Shown: positions 28,429 to 36,703 of the stretch, piece by piece
How positions within the stretch are numbered: position 1 is the first letter of the stretch
How the letters are laid out: the number at the start of each line of letters is the position of its first letter
Source: Enterobacter sp. C2
Lineage (GTDB): Bacteria; Pseudomonadota; Gammaproteobacteria; Enterobacterales; Enterobacteriaceae
Assembly: GCF_019880405.1 (NCBI RefSeq)
Contig: NZ_CP082269.1
Coordinates: forward strand, 1,922,001-1,986,000
DNA length: 64,000 nucleotides
Direction of reading: 5' to 3'
Program-made: the position numbers and the translations under genes
The notes under the pieces: generated by a model
Told to the model about the DNA's origin: nothing
What the model saw: only the letters and a program-made list of their open reading frames with translations
Database searches by the model: none

Positions 28429-30009
28429 TTAAAAAATTCCCGAGGTTTTCCAGAAGTCACAATGATGCACCTGGCTGAAACGTCCAGAGATCATGCGTGA
28501 TGCAGGGAGCACGAATGTCATATAATTTTCTCTATCTGGATCGTATTGTGGCCAGACGGCCTGCTTTTCCTTCAGAGCCGCGAGATGAGAAAAGTAAGTT
28601 ACCATTTCATCAGAGAGTTTCTCCTGTAACGAATTCAGCTTTATTGATTTGTCGGCGCCGCCGTGAAAACCCGGGAAAAGGTATGATAGCTCAGACGTAT
28701 GGGACGCCATCAGCGGAAAAGTAACCGGGTCGGTATACATTGGTGCAGTCTGATCGCTGAACTCGTAGGCGTAAAGTGGCAGCTTATTCGCAATAAGATT
28801 ATTTAATTCATGTACCGGGCAGGAAAAAAGACTGTCACCTGCAGCAGCAGAGAATGCCTCTGAAGGCGTATTATAAGCCTTTGCCGGGTATTCTTTTAGC
28901 ACCGCAGGCAGCATAGCTTCTCCGAAAATGCTTTTCATCGCTTCTGCATAGTTATCTTCAGTCATGGCATTGCCGGTGGCCAGCTCAGGCAGCGCCGCAA
29001 ACAATGTGCCCTCATCATGGTTACCGCCATTAACCAGAGTGACCTTATTATTAAATCTGCCCTCACGGAAGGCATCGGCAGGATGCTGCGGTATGAGCTG
29101 ACCATCAATGATGAACTGTCTGAAAGCAAATGGTGTTTGCGCTTTGAGGATCTGCTCAGTAGAAAGAGCGCGCAGACAATTAGCATCATCCTGAGTACAT
29201 CCAACGGATTTCGCAAAATCCTCGGCTGCTTTGACAGCAACGTCATGCGGGATGGACGCGCCAAATGCTGGATAGCGTGTAATCAGCGTTGAGCCACTTA
29301 ACGCAATGGCGTGCTGAAAAAGTCCGGAAGCAGCTGGTGACAGGATGTTTGCCATCACGCTGTCACCGCCCGATGACTCGCCTGCAATCGTAACGTTATC
29401 GGGATCGCCCCCAAATTCGGCTATGTTAGCTCTAACCCAGCGTAATGCAGCCTGCTGATCCATCAGGCCATAGTTGGCATAGTTGTGGTTTTTTCCATTC
29501 AGGCTCGGATTAGCATAAAAACCCAGCACGCCAACGCGGTAATTAAAAGTGGCTATCACGGCATTTCCCTGTGTGGCCAGCTTGATCGGGTTATAATGAT
29601 CAGCCTGGCCCACCTCAAGCGCTCCGCCATAGATCCAGACAAATACTGGACGCTTTTTCTGTGGATTAGCGGAAGAGCTGCGGTAAACATTTAAATAAAG
29701 ACAATCTTCCTGCCCACCTGCTTTGGAAAACACGCCCAGATCCGCATTCTGAGCGCACGCCGCAGCTGGCTTGGTTACCACAAGAGGACGAGTCCAGGTT
29801 TTCACTGGCTGTGGAGGCTGCCAGCGAAGCGCTCCCGTAGGAGCTGCGGCAAAGGGAATACCTTCCCAGAAGTCCATACCTTGACGGGATGAACCCTCGA
29901 CCGGACCTGACTGGGTATGAACTATGGCTGCCTCTGCAATCTGACTGCATGTGGCACAGGCCGCAAGAATCAGAGAAAGCATAATTTTCATACGTCTTAA
30001 TATAAGCAT
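28429..30009 (-). CDS. Secreted type-B carboxylesterase
   Basis: 526 residues, alpha/beta-hydrolase of the carboxylesterase/cholinesterase family. N-terminal signal peptide MKIMLSLILAACATCSQIAEA, starting at the seventh codon, so an ATG at 29991 is an alternative start. Family landmarks: EDCLYLNVYR, FVWIYGGALEVG oxyanion-hole region, YRVGVLGF, DQQAALRWVRANIAEFGGDP, and nucleophile elbow AGESSGGDS. Glu in NHDEGTLF and His in the MASHTSELSYLFPG segment complete a plausible catalytic triad. The elbow is GESSGG rather than the usual GESAGG. Ester hydrolysis in the periplasm or outside is expected; substrate unknown. Not known at this site in E. coli; likely acquired. Confidence 0.88.
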   Translation of the reverse strand: MLILRRMKIMLSLILAACATCSQIAEAAIVHTQSGPVEGSSRQGMDFWEGIPFAAAPTGALRWQPPQPVKTWTRPLVVTKPAAACAQNADLGVFSKAGGQEDCLYLNVYRSSSANPQKKRPVFVWIYGGALEVGQADHYNPIKLATQGNAVIATFNYRVGVLGFYANPSLNGKNHNYANYGLMDQQAALRWVRANIAEFGGDPDNVTIAGESSGGDSVMANILSPAASGLFQHAIALSGSTLITRYPAFGASIPHDVAVKAAEDFAKSVGCTQDDANCLRALSTEQILKAQTPFAFRQFIIDGQLIPQHPADAFREGRFNNKVTLVNGGNHDEGTLFAALPELATGNAMTEDNYAEAMKSIFGEAMLPAVLKEYPAKAYNTPSEAFSAAAGDSLFSCPVHELNNLIANKLPLYAYEFSDQTAPMYTDPVTFPLMASHTSELSYLFPGFHGGADKSIKLNSLQEKLSDEMVTYFSHLAALKEKQAVWPQYDPDRENYMTFVLPASRMISGRFSQVHHCDFWKTSGIF

Positions 30010-30969
30010 AATAAATTACCTGGACTATGGAGATAAGCTGTTCGTGGCCACTCACAGTGAAAGTGGAGCAATTGCATTCAGGATAAACAGGCGGCAGGTG
30101 CTCTGACAGGGCTGCTGAAGCGTTATAGTCTGAAAATTCAGATCACAGGCTGCTCGCATAAATATGTCAAACGACACTTTCGGTAACCAAAAGGTTATAG
30201 AAATTAGCGTTACGGTAAATTTTTCACTGAAGTGCAGACGTACAATATAGTGGATGTTTATCATTAAACACAGTGTGTATGGACCTAGTATTTGAGACTT
30301 TATGGAATAACTGAAAGGAACAGCAGCAGGATAATTTCAAAAATCAAATGATGAGACCATGTCGCAACTGATATTCCGTTAAGACATGCTTTTATTATCT
30401 GCTAATCATTTTACTTTGTCATTAATATCAAGCTAAATCACACCCCGGGCTCAGAAAAAGTGTTCTCCGCAAGTTGCTATAAATCGCATCACCCTTTTAT
30501 AATTCAGAGCGTGCATAACGGAAGTAATCATCACAAAGGGATTACGCGATGGATCCTCTTCGGGAGCGATAAGAGCCTCACTACATCTGATGTGACAGTA
30601 CGGACAGGGTGTGGAGTGCAGTCTTCGCAGCGTCAGTTGTTCAGTTGACACAGAAAATAAAGGAGAGATATCTTAGACACACGGTTTGATGCTGATTTAA
30701 ATAAGTATATTTATTTAAATCAGCATGATGGGTATTTCATTGAGTGATAGTTTTTAAATAAGTAATTATTTACGGGGTTTTTACACACGCAAGTCCGGTA
30801 ATCCGCCTGGATAATCCCGGCGCTGACTTAACAGTCTCGTGGGGTATTATAACGAATAAGTAATCAATGCTGTGAGGCATGAGCGAAAGTCTTTGCTGAA
30901 AAAAACTTAAAAGGTGTCAGAAAAAATATCGAAGTAATGACATTCATTAACATCATTGGGAATGAAAAT
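30010..30969. other. Gene-free stretch after the carboxylesterase start
   Basis: 960 AT-rich bases. Several 60-70 codon ORFs occur on both strands but none shows family features, good spacing or codon use. The clearest structure is the perfect palindrome at 30689-30726. An AAGGAGAG sequence at 30660-30667 is not followed by a credible ORF. Confidence 0.5.
30689..30726. repeat. Perfect 16-base inverted repeat with 6-base loop
   Basis: Left arm ATGCTGATTTAAATAA (30689-30704), loop GTATAT, right arm its exact reverse complement (30711-30726). AT-rich, no T tract, no flanking gene. Could be an operator, a cruciform site or a mobile-element remnant. Confidence 0.75.
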
Positions 30970-31217
30970 ATGACAGAAAAAGAATCGGTTACCGGCATAC
31001 TTAACTATGCGCTGAAAGGGGAAAAACTTAAAGATGGCATATTTACCACTGACTTTATTCAGATAATTAACGGCAGGAAGTATTCGCCCGCTACGATTTT
31101 GCCCATGGGAAGACCTTTCGCTGCTTTGAGTCATTGCGCGAGCTGAAGGAGACAGAGGAAGTTGAAGTTTTTTTGGCGTCCCTTAATAGTGTCTTTTCGC
31201 AAACCAGCCTGATATGA
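30970..31217 (+). pseudogene. Small ORF apparently broken by a one-base frameshift
   Basis: ATG at 30970 opens MTEKESVTGILNYALKG through KDGIFTTDFIQIINGR. Near 31078 the frame is lost, but the next frame continues EVFARYDFAHGKTFRCF through LKETEEVEVFLASLNSVFSQ to TGA at 31215-31217. Adding one G after 31077 (AGG-AAG) would join them into an 82-residue acidic, helical-looking protein. I do not recognise the family. The upstream Shine-Dalgarno sequence is weak. Either a decayed gene or a sequencing indel; a chance pair of ORFs is also possible. Confidence 0.4.
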
Positions 31218-31326
31218 CAGCAGATTGCTCCTGCGGAAAACAGGGCGCCCTTATGCCTCAGGGATACTGCGGGTTCCCTGAAGCAAAACCTCTACGTTTC
31301 GTCAAAGCTTAAGAAGTGACTTCAGT

Positions 31327-32187
31327 TCAGAATTTCTCATGAACCAGTTCTTCAATTTTTGTCCATAATGCCTCTGTTTTCTTCTTATCAAAAACATAGG
31401 AACGCACACCGTTTGTCACACCCTCACTGTCGTTAATCTCAGTAACATGACAGTCTTCACAGAATTTGCCACCAATTTCTTCCTCTTGCGCTACGGCAGC
31501 ACACCAGACAGTGGTAGCCGCACCTTGCTGAACAGTTTTCCACTGGAACGGCGGCAATCCTCTTCTGGCATTGGCTTCATTAGTTTTCTGGATAATGGCA
31601 TCATCCAGTTCTTTACCGTAGTGGCGCTGGAGTTCAGTCTGAATGGCGCCGGGATGGACTGCGGTGGCATGAATGCCTTTACTTGCAAGGCGGCGTTCAA
31701 ATTCCACAGCGAGCTGCGCAACTGCCGTTTTAGACCGGCCATAGGCTATCCACGGATCGTAGGATGATTTTTCAAAGTTAATATCATCAAGGTTGACGTC
31801 TGCAACAGCATGCGCGGCGGATGAAAGTAGTATGATACGGCTACCGCTGTGCAGAAGCGGTGATATACGATTAATCAAAACAAAATGTCCAATGGCGTTT
31901 GTTCCAAACTGCATCTCAAAACCGTCTTCTGTTTTACCCTCCGGGGTGGCCATGACGCCCGCGTTAGCAATTACAATGTCAAAATTAAGGCCGGTGTTGA
32001 GCAAATCCACAGCCGCAGCCCTGATACTGCTGAGGCTGGCCAGGTCAAGCTGAAGCAGCTTAAGTGAGCCGCCAGCAGATCGGATACCGCTTACAGCCGC
32101 CTCAGCCTTATTCAGATCCCGAGCAGTACCGATCACTGATCGACTGGCTGTTGTTATTAGCCACGGAAAAAAAGAAGGGTCGGTCAT
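31327..32187 (-). CDS. Short-chain dehydrogenase lacking the glycine-rich nucleotide-binding loop (probably degenerate)
   Basis: 286 residues from ATG at 32187; the frame stays open upstream to 32304. It follows the retinol-dehydrogenase/WWOX-like SDR group: VIGTARDLNKAEAAV (strand 2), LDLASLSSIRAA, IVIANAGVMATP, catalytic Ser in ILLSSAAHA and catalytic YGRSK, then VHPGAIQTEL. The N terminus reads WLITTAS directly followed by RSVIGTARD, so the TGxxxGIG loop and first helix (about 15 residues) are missing. NAD(P) binding should fail, so this is likely a decaying gene despite the open frame. Confidence 0.7.
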   Translation of the reverse strand: MTDPSFFPWLITTASRSVIGTARDLNKAEAAVSGIRSAGGSLKLLQLDLASLSSIRAAAVDLLNTGLNFDIVIANAGVMATPEGKTEDGFEMQFGTNAIGHFVLINRISPLLHSGSRIILLSSAAHAVADVNLDDINFEKSSYDPWIAYGRSKTAVAQLAVEFERRLASKGIHATAVHPGAIQTELQRHYGKELDDAIIQKTNEANARRGLPPFQWKTVQQGAATTVWCAAVAQEEEIGGKFCEDCHVTEINDSEGVTNGVRSYVFDKKKTEALWTKIEELVHEKF

Positions 32188-32727
32188 GAGCTTACTGGAC
32201 TCAGTGACCATTTTCAGAGAAGTTTTCCACATGTGGCTGGGCTCTTCCCTTACCGCAAGGCTTACCGGACAGATACGAAGCTTTGACTCGCCCCTGAAAA
32301 TCACGCGCGCACTTATTTATGCTCAGTATTACTGATTGCAGCCGTCATAGAAGTTATTTTTGAACTCTTGGAACAACTGAAAGGCAATATCAAACCATAA
32401 TCTTTTTTGCTTCTGTCCTATAAAATCCCGCGCTCAGGTTATTACCCTGCCGTGAACTTCCCTTTCTATTTACGCTTTACTTCTGGCCTCCACCTTCCCG
32501 TAAGGCCTGGTGTTGTACCGGTCAGGGTTAAACATTCCCGGTGTTAGATGCGCAGAGTAAATGTTCTTCCGGTTAGGGATGCTGCCTGCGTGGGACTGGT
32601 CTGTCTTCATCACAGATAGTTTTTAATCACACAGTCCACAAAATTTTTGGCCGTCACATTGAGTCATATATGAGATGCCAGCCCCCTCCGGGGAAAGCGG
32701 CATAAACCAACAGTTAAGGTAAGTTTA
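32188..32727. other. Gene-free stretch upstream of the second MFS pump
   Basis: 540 bases. The first ~120 are an open extension of the SDR frame without family similarity. The rest holds no ORF or recognised element except the region that must contain the MFS promoter and a short CCCCTCCGGGG hairpin at about 32682-32694. Confidence 0.4.
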
Positions 32728-33909
32728 ATGAAAAGTAATGCAGCTATAGAAGACAATCCGCAAGAAAAAATAGCCTTGTGGGGGGGGATATGGGGAATGG
32801 CAATAGGTGTTGCTTCGCTCGTCACTGCTGAGTTCATGCCAGTGAGTCTTCTTACACCAATGGCTCATGGTCTGGGCGTCAGCGAAGGTATTGCCGGTCA
32901 GACCATTTCCGCCACAGCCGTCGTCGCCGTACTGACGAGTGTGTTTTTACCCTATATTATCCGCACTGCTGACAGGCGTCTGGTTATGTTGGGATTCTCG
33001 ATGCTGATGATTATCTCCTCACTTATCGTCGCCTCGGCTTCAAGTTTTTCCATGTTGCTTGTCGGACGTGTATTTCTGGGTATGTCTCTTGGCGGGTTCT
33101 GGTCAATGTCAACGTCCGTAGCTGTGCGGCTAGTTCCACAGAAAGACGTGACTAAAGCATTTGCCATTATTTTCGGGGGGGTATCCGCGGCCTCTGTTAT
33201 TTCCGGCCCGCTGGGGAGTATCCTTGAAACATTTGTTGGCTGGCGTGTCGTGTTTCTGTTCTGCGCCGGATTCAGCGCGCTAGGTTTAGTCTGGCAGTTT
33301 CTTACCCTGCCAGCCATGCCTGCGCAGGGCAAATCCTCCCTTTCTCTGTTGTATAACGTTTTCATGCGTCATGATGTCCGTATCGGCATGGCGTGTGTGG
33401 GATTAACCTTCGGTGGCCACATGGCCTTCTTTACTTACATGCGACCTTTCCTTGAAACGGTAGCCGGAGTGAATGTCAGCACGTTTACCTCGCTTCTTCT
33501 TACATTCGGAATCGCGAACTTTATTGGTAACAGTATTTCCGGCACTGTCATTAACCGCAGCCTGAGAGCCAGTCTTGTGACCGTTCCCTTTATGATGTTC
33601 GCTCTAGTTATCCTGCTGTTGATGAGTGGGACGCATTTCTGGCTGACTGCGCTTTGTGTCACCCTCTGGGGCTTTGCATTTGGTTTTATCCCGGTGGGAT
33701 GGTCGACATGGCTTACGCGGGCTATCAGTGATGAAACCGAAGCCGGTGGCAGCATATATGTAGCCTGCATTCAATTCGGACTTCTGGCCGGTGCCGGAGT
33801 GGGTGGAATACTGCTGGATGCACAAGGCGTTAATGCGACATTCATCTTCGCCGGTAGTATCATGCTGCTGTCTGCCGCACTAATCTATACCCGCCTCAGA
33901 CTGAGATAA
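32728..33909 (+). CDS. MFS efflux transporter, NepI/SotB-like
   Basis: 393 residues with 12 hydrophobic segments. The first helix ASLVTAEFMPVSLLTPMAHGLG has the ExxPV motif of the DHA1 exporters such as NepI and YdhP. Helix 4-5 region FLGMSLGGFWSMSTSVAVRLVP and FGGVSAASVISGPLGSILETFVGWR resemble the pump at 22995, so the two are paralogues. Export of a small polar compound or drug is expected. The ATG follows AAGGTAAG. Convergent with the LysR gene at 34089, separated by a strong terminator. Confidence 0.86.
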   Translation: MKSNAAIEDNPQEKIALWGGIWGMAIGVASLVTAEFMPVSLLTPMAHGLGVSEGIAGQTISATAVVAVLTSVFLPYIIRTADRRLVMLGFSMLMIISSLIVASASSFSMLLVGRVFLGMSLGGFWSMSTSVAVRLVPQKDVTKAFAIIFGGVSAASVISGPLGSILETFVGWRVVFLFCAGFSALGLVWQFLTLPAMPAQGKSSLSLLYNVFMRHDVRIGMACVGLTFGGHMAFFTYMRPFLETVAGVNVSTFTSLLLTFGIANFIGNSISGTVINRSLRASLVTVPFMMFALVILLLMSGTHFWLTALCVTLWGFAFGFIPVGWSTWLTRAISDETEAGGSIYVACIQFGLLAGAGVGGILLDAQGVNATFIFAGSIMLLSAALIYTRLRLR

Positions 33910-33946
33910 TGTCATTACACCGGACATATAGATATATCGATACTTG

Positions 33947-33977
33947 AAAAAAGCCCGGCGGCGTCTGTTGCCGGGCT
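33947..33977 (-). terminator. Terminator after the second LysR gene
   Basis: Minus strand: AGCCCGGC, 10-base loop, GCCGGGCT, then TTTTTC. Located 110 bases past the LysR stop and 40 past the convergent MFS stop. Confidence 0.75.
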
Positions 33978-34088
33978 ACGATCTGCCATCCGTATCTGGC
34001 CCAGTCGGTTTTGTGCAGAGCACCGCATGCCGTCACACTGATAATATTCCCTGTTTGCACGAAGGTGGCCGAAAGTCGTTCTCCCTCC

Positions 34089-35003
34089 TTAGGGAGCAGC
34101 GCCTGAAAAAATTTCGTCAAGAAATTCGACGAAAACCCTGACATTTGGATTTCCGCGACGGCTTTCAGACCAGAACGCCGTAATGTCGTTACGAACGATG
34201 TAATACTCTTCCAGAACAGGGGTCAGTTCACCGCTCAGCACATAGGGATGCACAATGTAGGAAGGGAGAATACCTATGCCGCCGCCTGCCTTGATCATTG
34301 CCAGTGCAGCGTCCGTGCTGTTAGCCGTTAGTTGTGCCTCCGGGATAAACTCAGCAGATTCATCTCCGGCCCGAAAAATCCACTTGATTAACTGACCGGA
34401 ACTGTTAATACGGACATTAATAAGACTGTGATGCACGAGTTCATCCAGCGCTCCGGGAACACCATTTTCTTTCAGGTAAACCGGGGATGCATAAAGGTAG
34501 ACAAAATTTTGAGCCAGTTTTCTGGCAATCAGCCTGGAGTCGACCAAGGGGCCGATACGTACTGCAATATCTATACTTTCTTCAATAAGATCAGTGAAAG
34601 TATCGCTGAGATGAAGCTCAACGCTCAGACTGGGATAACGGCGTCTGAATTCAGGGAGATGGGGGGCGATAAGATGCACTCCCACCGGATAGGGTGAAGT
34701 AATTTTAATCATACCAGAGGGTTCGGTGCGTGCAGCAAAAGCGGCCTGCTCAATTTCTTCTGCTTCACGCAGTAACCTGAGCGCTCTCTGATAAAGATCC
34801 CTGCCTTCCGGTGTCAGCGTCAGCGAACGCGTGGTTCTGTTAAAAAGCTTAACGTTAAGCCGCTCTTCAAGACGCCGAATGCTTTTACTGACGGCAGAGG
34901 GGGAGATCGAAAGGACCCTTGATGCAGCAGTATAGCTTCCAAGAGACGCCGCACGTGCAAACGCAATAATACCCGTAAGTCTGTCCAGTGTTACCTGTTC
35001 CAT
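34089..35003 (-). CDS. LysR-family transcriptional regulator
   Basis: 304 residues. Winged helix IIAFARAASLGSYTAASRVLSISPSAVSKSIRRLEERLNVKLFNRTTR is textbook LysR, followed by LTPEGRDLYQRALRLL and the effector domain (GMIKITSPYPVGVHLIAPHL, GGGIGILPSYIV). CrgA/DmlR-like subgroup judged from the NRTTRSLTLTPEG segment. Divergent from the SDR at 35561 across 557 bases and convergent with the MFS pump at 32728; either could be its target, the divergent SDR being more likely by position. Confidence 0.87.
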   Translation of the reverse strand: MEQVTLDRLTGIIAFARAASLGSYTAASRVLSISPSAVSKSIRRLEERLNVKLFNRTTRSLTLTPEGRDLYQRALRLLREAEEIEQAAFAARTEPSGMIKITSPYPVGVHLIAPHLPEFRRRYPSLSVELHLSDTFTDLIEESIDIAVRIGPLVDSRLIARKLAQNFVYLYASPVYLKENGVPGALDELVHHSLINVRINSSGQLIKWIFRAGDESAEFIPEAQLTANSTDAALAMIKAGGGIGILPSYIVHPYVLSGELTPVLEEYYIVRNDITAFWSESRRGNPNVRVFVEFLDEIFSGAAP

Positions 35004-35560
35004 TTAACGCTCGTCTGAATTATTTAGGTGAGTTTCAGGCCATCATGGGCATACAACATGTTATGAATGCAATAATCTTCTGAATACTGACAATTAAAAA
35101 AAAGATTCCGAAACCCTTGATATCATGGTTTTTTTCTCCGAACGGCTTCATGCTGTTTTACTTCCTGACAGCGTCAAAGCGTACACAGAAGCACTTTAGT
35201 AAAGTATATACCATCCGTCATGCTTAAACCATTTGTTCCATAGAGTTAAAACTGTAACAACTTCAGCAGGCATTGAATGGTTAGTTAAAAACTTTTAAAT
35301 TAGGGTTTTAGATATATAATATTAATTATGTTAAAAGCTGACCTGCGTATTCATAATAATTTGCTGAAAAGCATCAGGTCCCAAAAAAATTATTTATGAA
35401 TGCCTGAGTGAGCAATGTATTTCACCCTGAACCTTCTATTAAATCCATTGATACGCATTTTGCAGACCACCCGTTTACCTTTTACGAGTGTGAATTGCCA
35501 GTTCTACCTGTAAAACGGGCTAACTTGCGAAATAATTCTGAAGATAAACCAGGAGAGATC
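35004..35560. other. Divergent regulatory region between LysR and SDR genes
   Basis: 557 AT-rich bases. An in-frame extension of the SDR ORF back to 35408 lacks family similarity and is not accepted as coding. Long A/T tracts at about 35095 and 35320-35345 suggest bent promoter DNA. No clear T-N11-A LysR operator could be fixed. Confidence 0.45.
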
Positions 35561-36325
35561 ATGAAGCTATCCTTCAACGGCCAGGTTGCGCTTGTAACAG
35601 GTGCGGCCTCAGGTATCGGTCTGACCACGGCCCGTCTTTTTGCTGAATCCGGCGCGGCAGTCGTCCTGGCTGATGTTAATAAAAGCGCAGTAGTCGCTGC
35701 AGCAGAAAACCTTGCAGGTAAAGGATATAAAGCTACAGGTATTGTGTGTGACGTTGCTGATGAAGCAAGTGTTGCGGCCATGGTAAAGAAAACAGTTGAG
35801 ACTTACGGAAGGCTGGATTTTGCATTCAACAATGCAGGTATTCAAGTACCGGTTGCAGAAACTGCCGATGCGCTGGGGACTGACTTTGACCGGGCTATTG
35901 CAGTCAACCTTCGTGGAGTGTGGAATTGCATGAAGCACGAATTAATTCAGATGCGTATGCAAAGTGAAGGCGGAGCGATAGTTAACTGCTCCTCACAGAG
36001 CGGTATTATTGGTAATGCCCATCTGGGTGCCTACTGCGCCTCAAAACATGGTGTTATTGGCCTGACTAAAAGCGCGGCACTTGAATATGCTGGTCGTGGC
36101 ATTCGCATAAATGCCATTTGTCCTGGAGCAGCGAGTACCCCTATGGTCGAGCAGGCGATAATTGACCACCCTGAGCACATGGACAGGATTATTAAAGAAA
36201 TTCCGTTGCAACGCATCGCTACTTCTGAAGAGATTGCTTCAGTCGTTATCTGGTTGTGCAGCCCTGCGGCTGGATTTATGGTCGGCCAGTCTGTTACGCC
36301 TGATGGAGGATATACCATTAAATGA
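35561..36325 (+). CDS. Short-chain dehydrogenase/reductase
   Basis: 254 residues of the classical SDR type, intact. VALVTGAASGIGLTTARLFAESGA is the TGxxxGIG cofactor loop; Asp after strand 2 (VVLADVNKS) favours NAD(H). Then CDVADEASV, FAFNNAGIQVP, catalytic Ser in VNCSSQSGIIG and YCASKHGVIGLTKSAA with the YxxxK pair, ending GQSVTPDGGYTIK. Start MKLSFNGQ after AGGAG is preferred over the upstream open frame. Substrate unknown. Unlike the SDR at 31327 the cofactor loop is complete. Divergent from LysR. Confidence 0.9.
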   Translation: MKLSFNGQVALVTGAASGIGLTTARLFAESGAAVVLADVNKSAVVAAAENLAGKGYKATGIVCDVADEASVAAMVKKTVETYGRLDFAFNNAGIQVPVAETADALGTDFDRAIAVNLRGVWNCMKHELIQMRMQSEGGAIVNCSSQSGIIGNAHLGAYCASKHGVIGLTKSAALEYAGRGIRINAICPGAASTPMVEQAIIDHPEHMDRIIKEIPLQRIATSEEIASVVIWLCSPAAGFMVGQSVTPDGGYTIK

Positions 36326-36703
36326 TATGGCAAAATGGACATTCTTAATAAGGATCCTTTAGGTAATAGCCAGCTGTTGTCGTTACCTGACTGCTGTCCA
36401 GGGACTTCCGGTAGCATTTAACGAAACAGTGGCTTATCCAGTTTGCTAAAGGCTTGTGTTCTGTCCAGCTCTTCATTCACGGTATCGTCTCCGGACTTTA
36501 AACCCCGGGCATGCTCAGTCCTTTCCGGTATGGCATAAGCCTTTAGCTGTGGTTCACAAGGAGCTCAGGTTGAGTATATGCCTTCCATACTGTGTGTATT
36601 AATCGACAAGGGGCAGGTCACAGCAATGTCCGCTTCTGGCACAAAGCGGACGTCAATACAGGCCTCGTTAGCCTGGAGATGAATTTGTCTTGCCTGGCAT
36701 AAG
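36326..36703. other. Right boundary of the accessory region, with a possible gene remnant
   Basis: 378 bases between the SDR and malY. Minus-strand positions 36564-36418 are open for 48 codons without a start and end in EELDRTQAFSKLDKPLFR then TAA; it reads like the tail of a truncated gene, but the family is not recognised and chance is possible. The third palindrome copy lies at 36628-36651, beside the malY end. Confidence 0.35.
36628..36651. repeat. Dispersed 24-base palindrome, copy 3
   Basis: GTCCGCTTCTGGCAC followed by AAAGCGGAC, differing from copy 2 by one base. It lies 53 bases past the malY stop, at the right edge of the accessory region. Confidence 0.65.

Noticed and set aside
30451-30651. 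66-codon minus-strand ORF with CPYCHIRC
   Set aside because: The cysteine pair suggested a zinc ribbon, but there is no second pair, start signal or similarity, and an equally long ORF lies opposite.
33896-34144. 82-codon minus-strand ORF after the LysR gene
   Set aside because: Spans the LysR terminator hairpin and shifts frame from LysR; no features of its own.
35408-35560. N-terminal extension of the SDR at 35561
   Set aside because: 51 open codons without SDR similarity, while the ATG at 35561 has AGGAG at good spacing and begins the family sequence.
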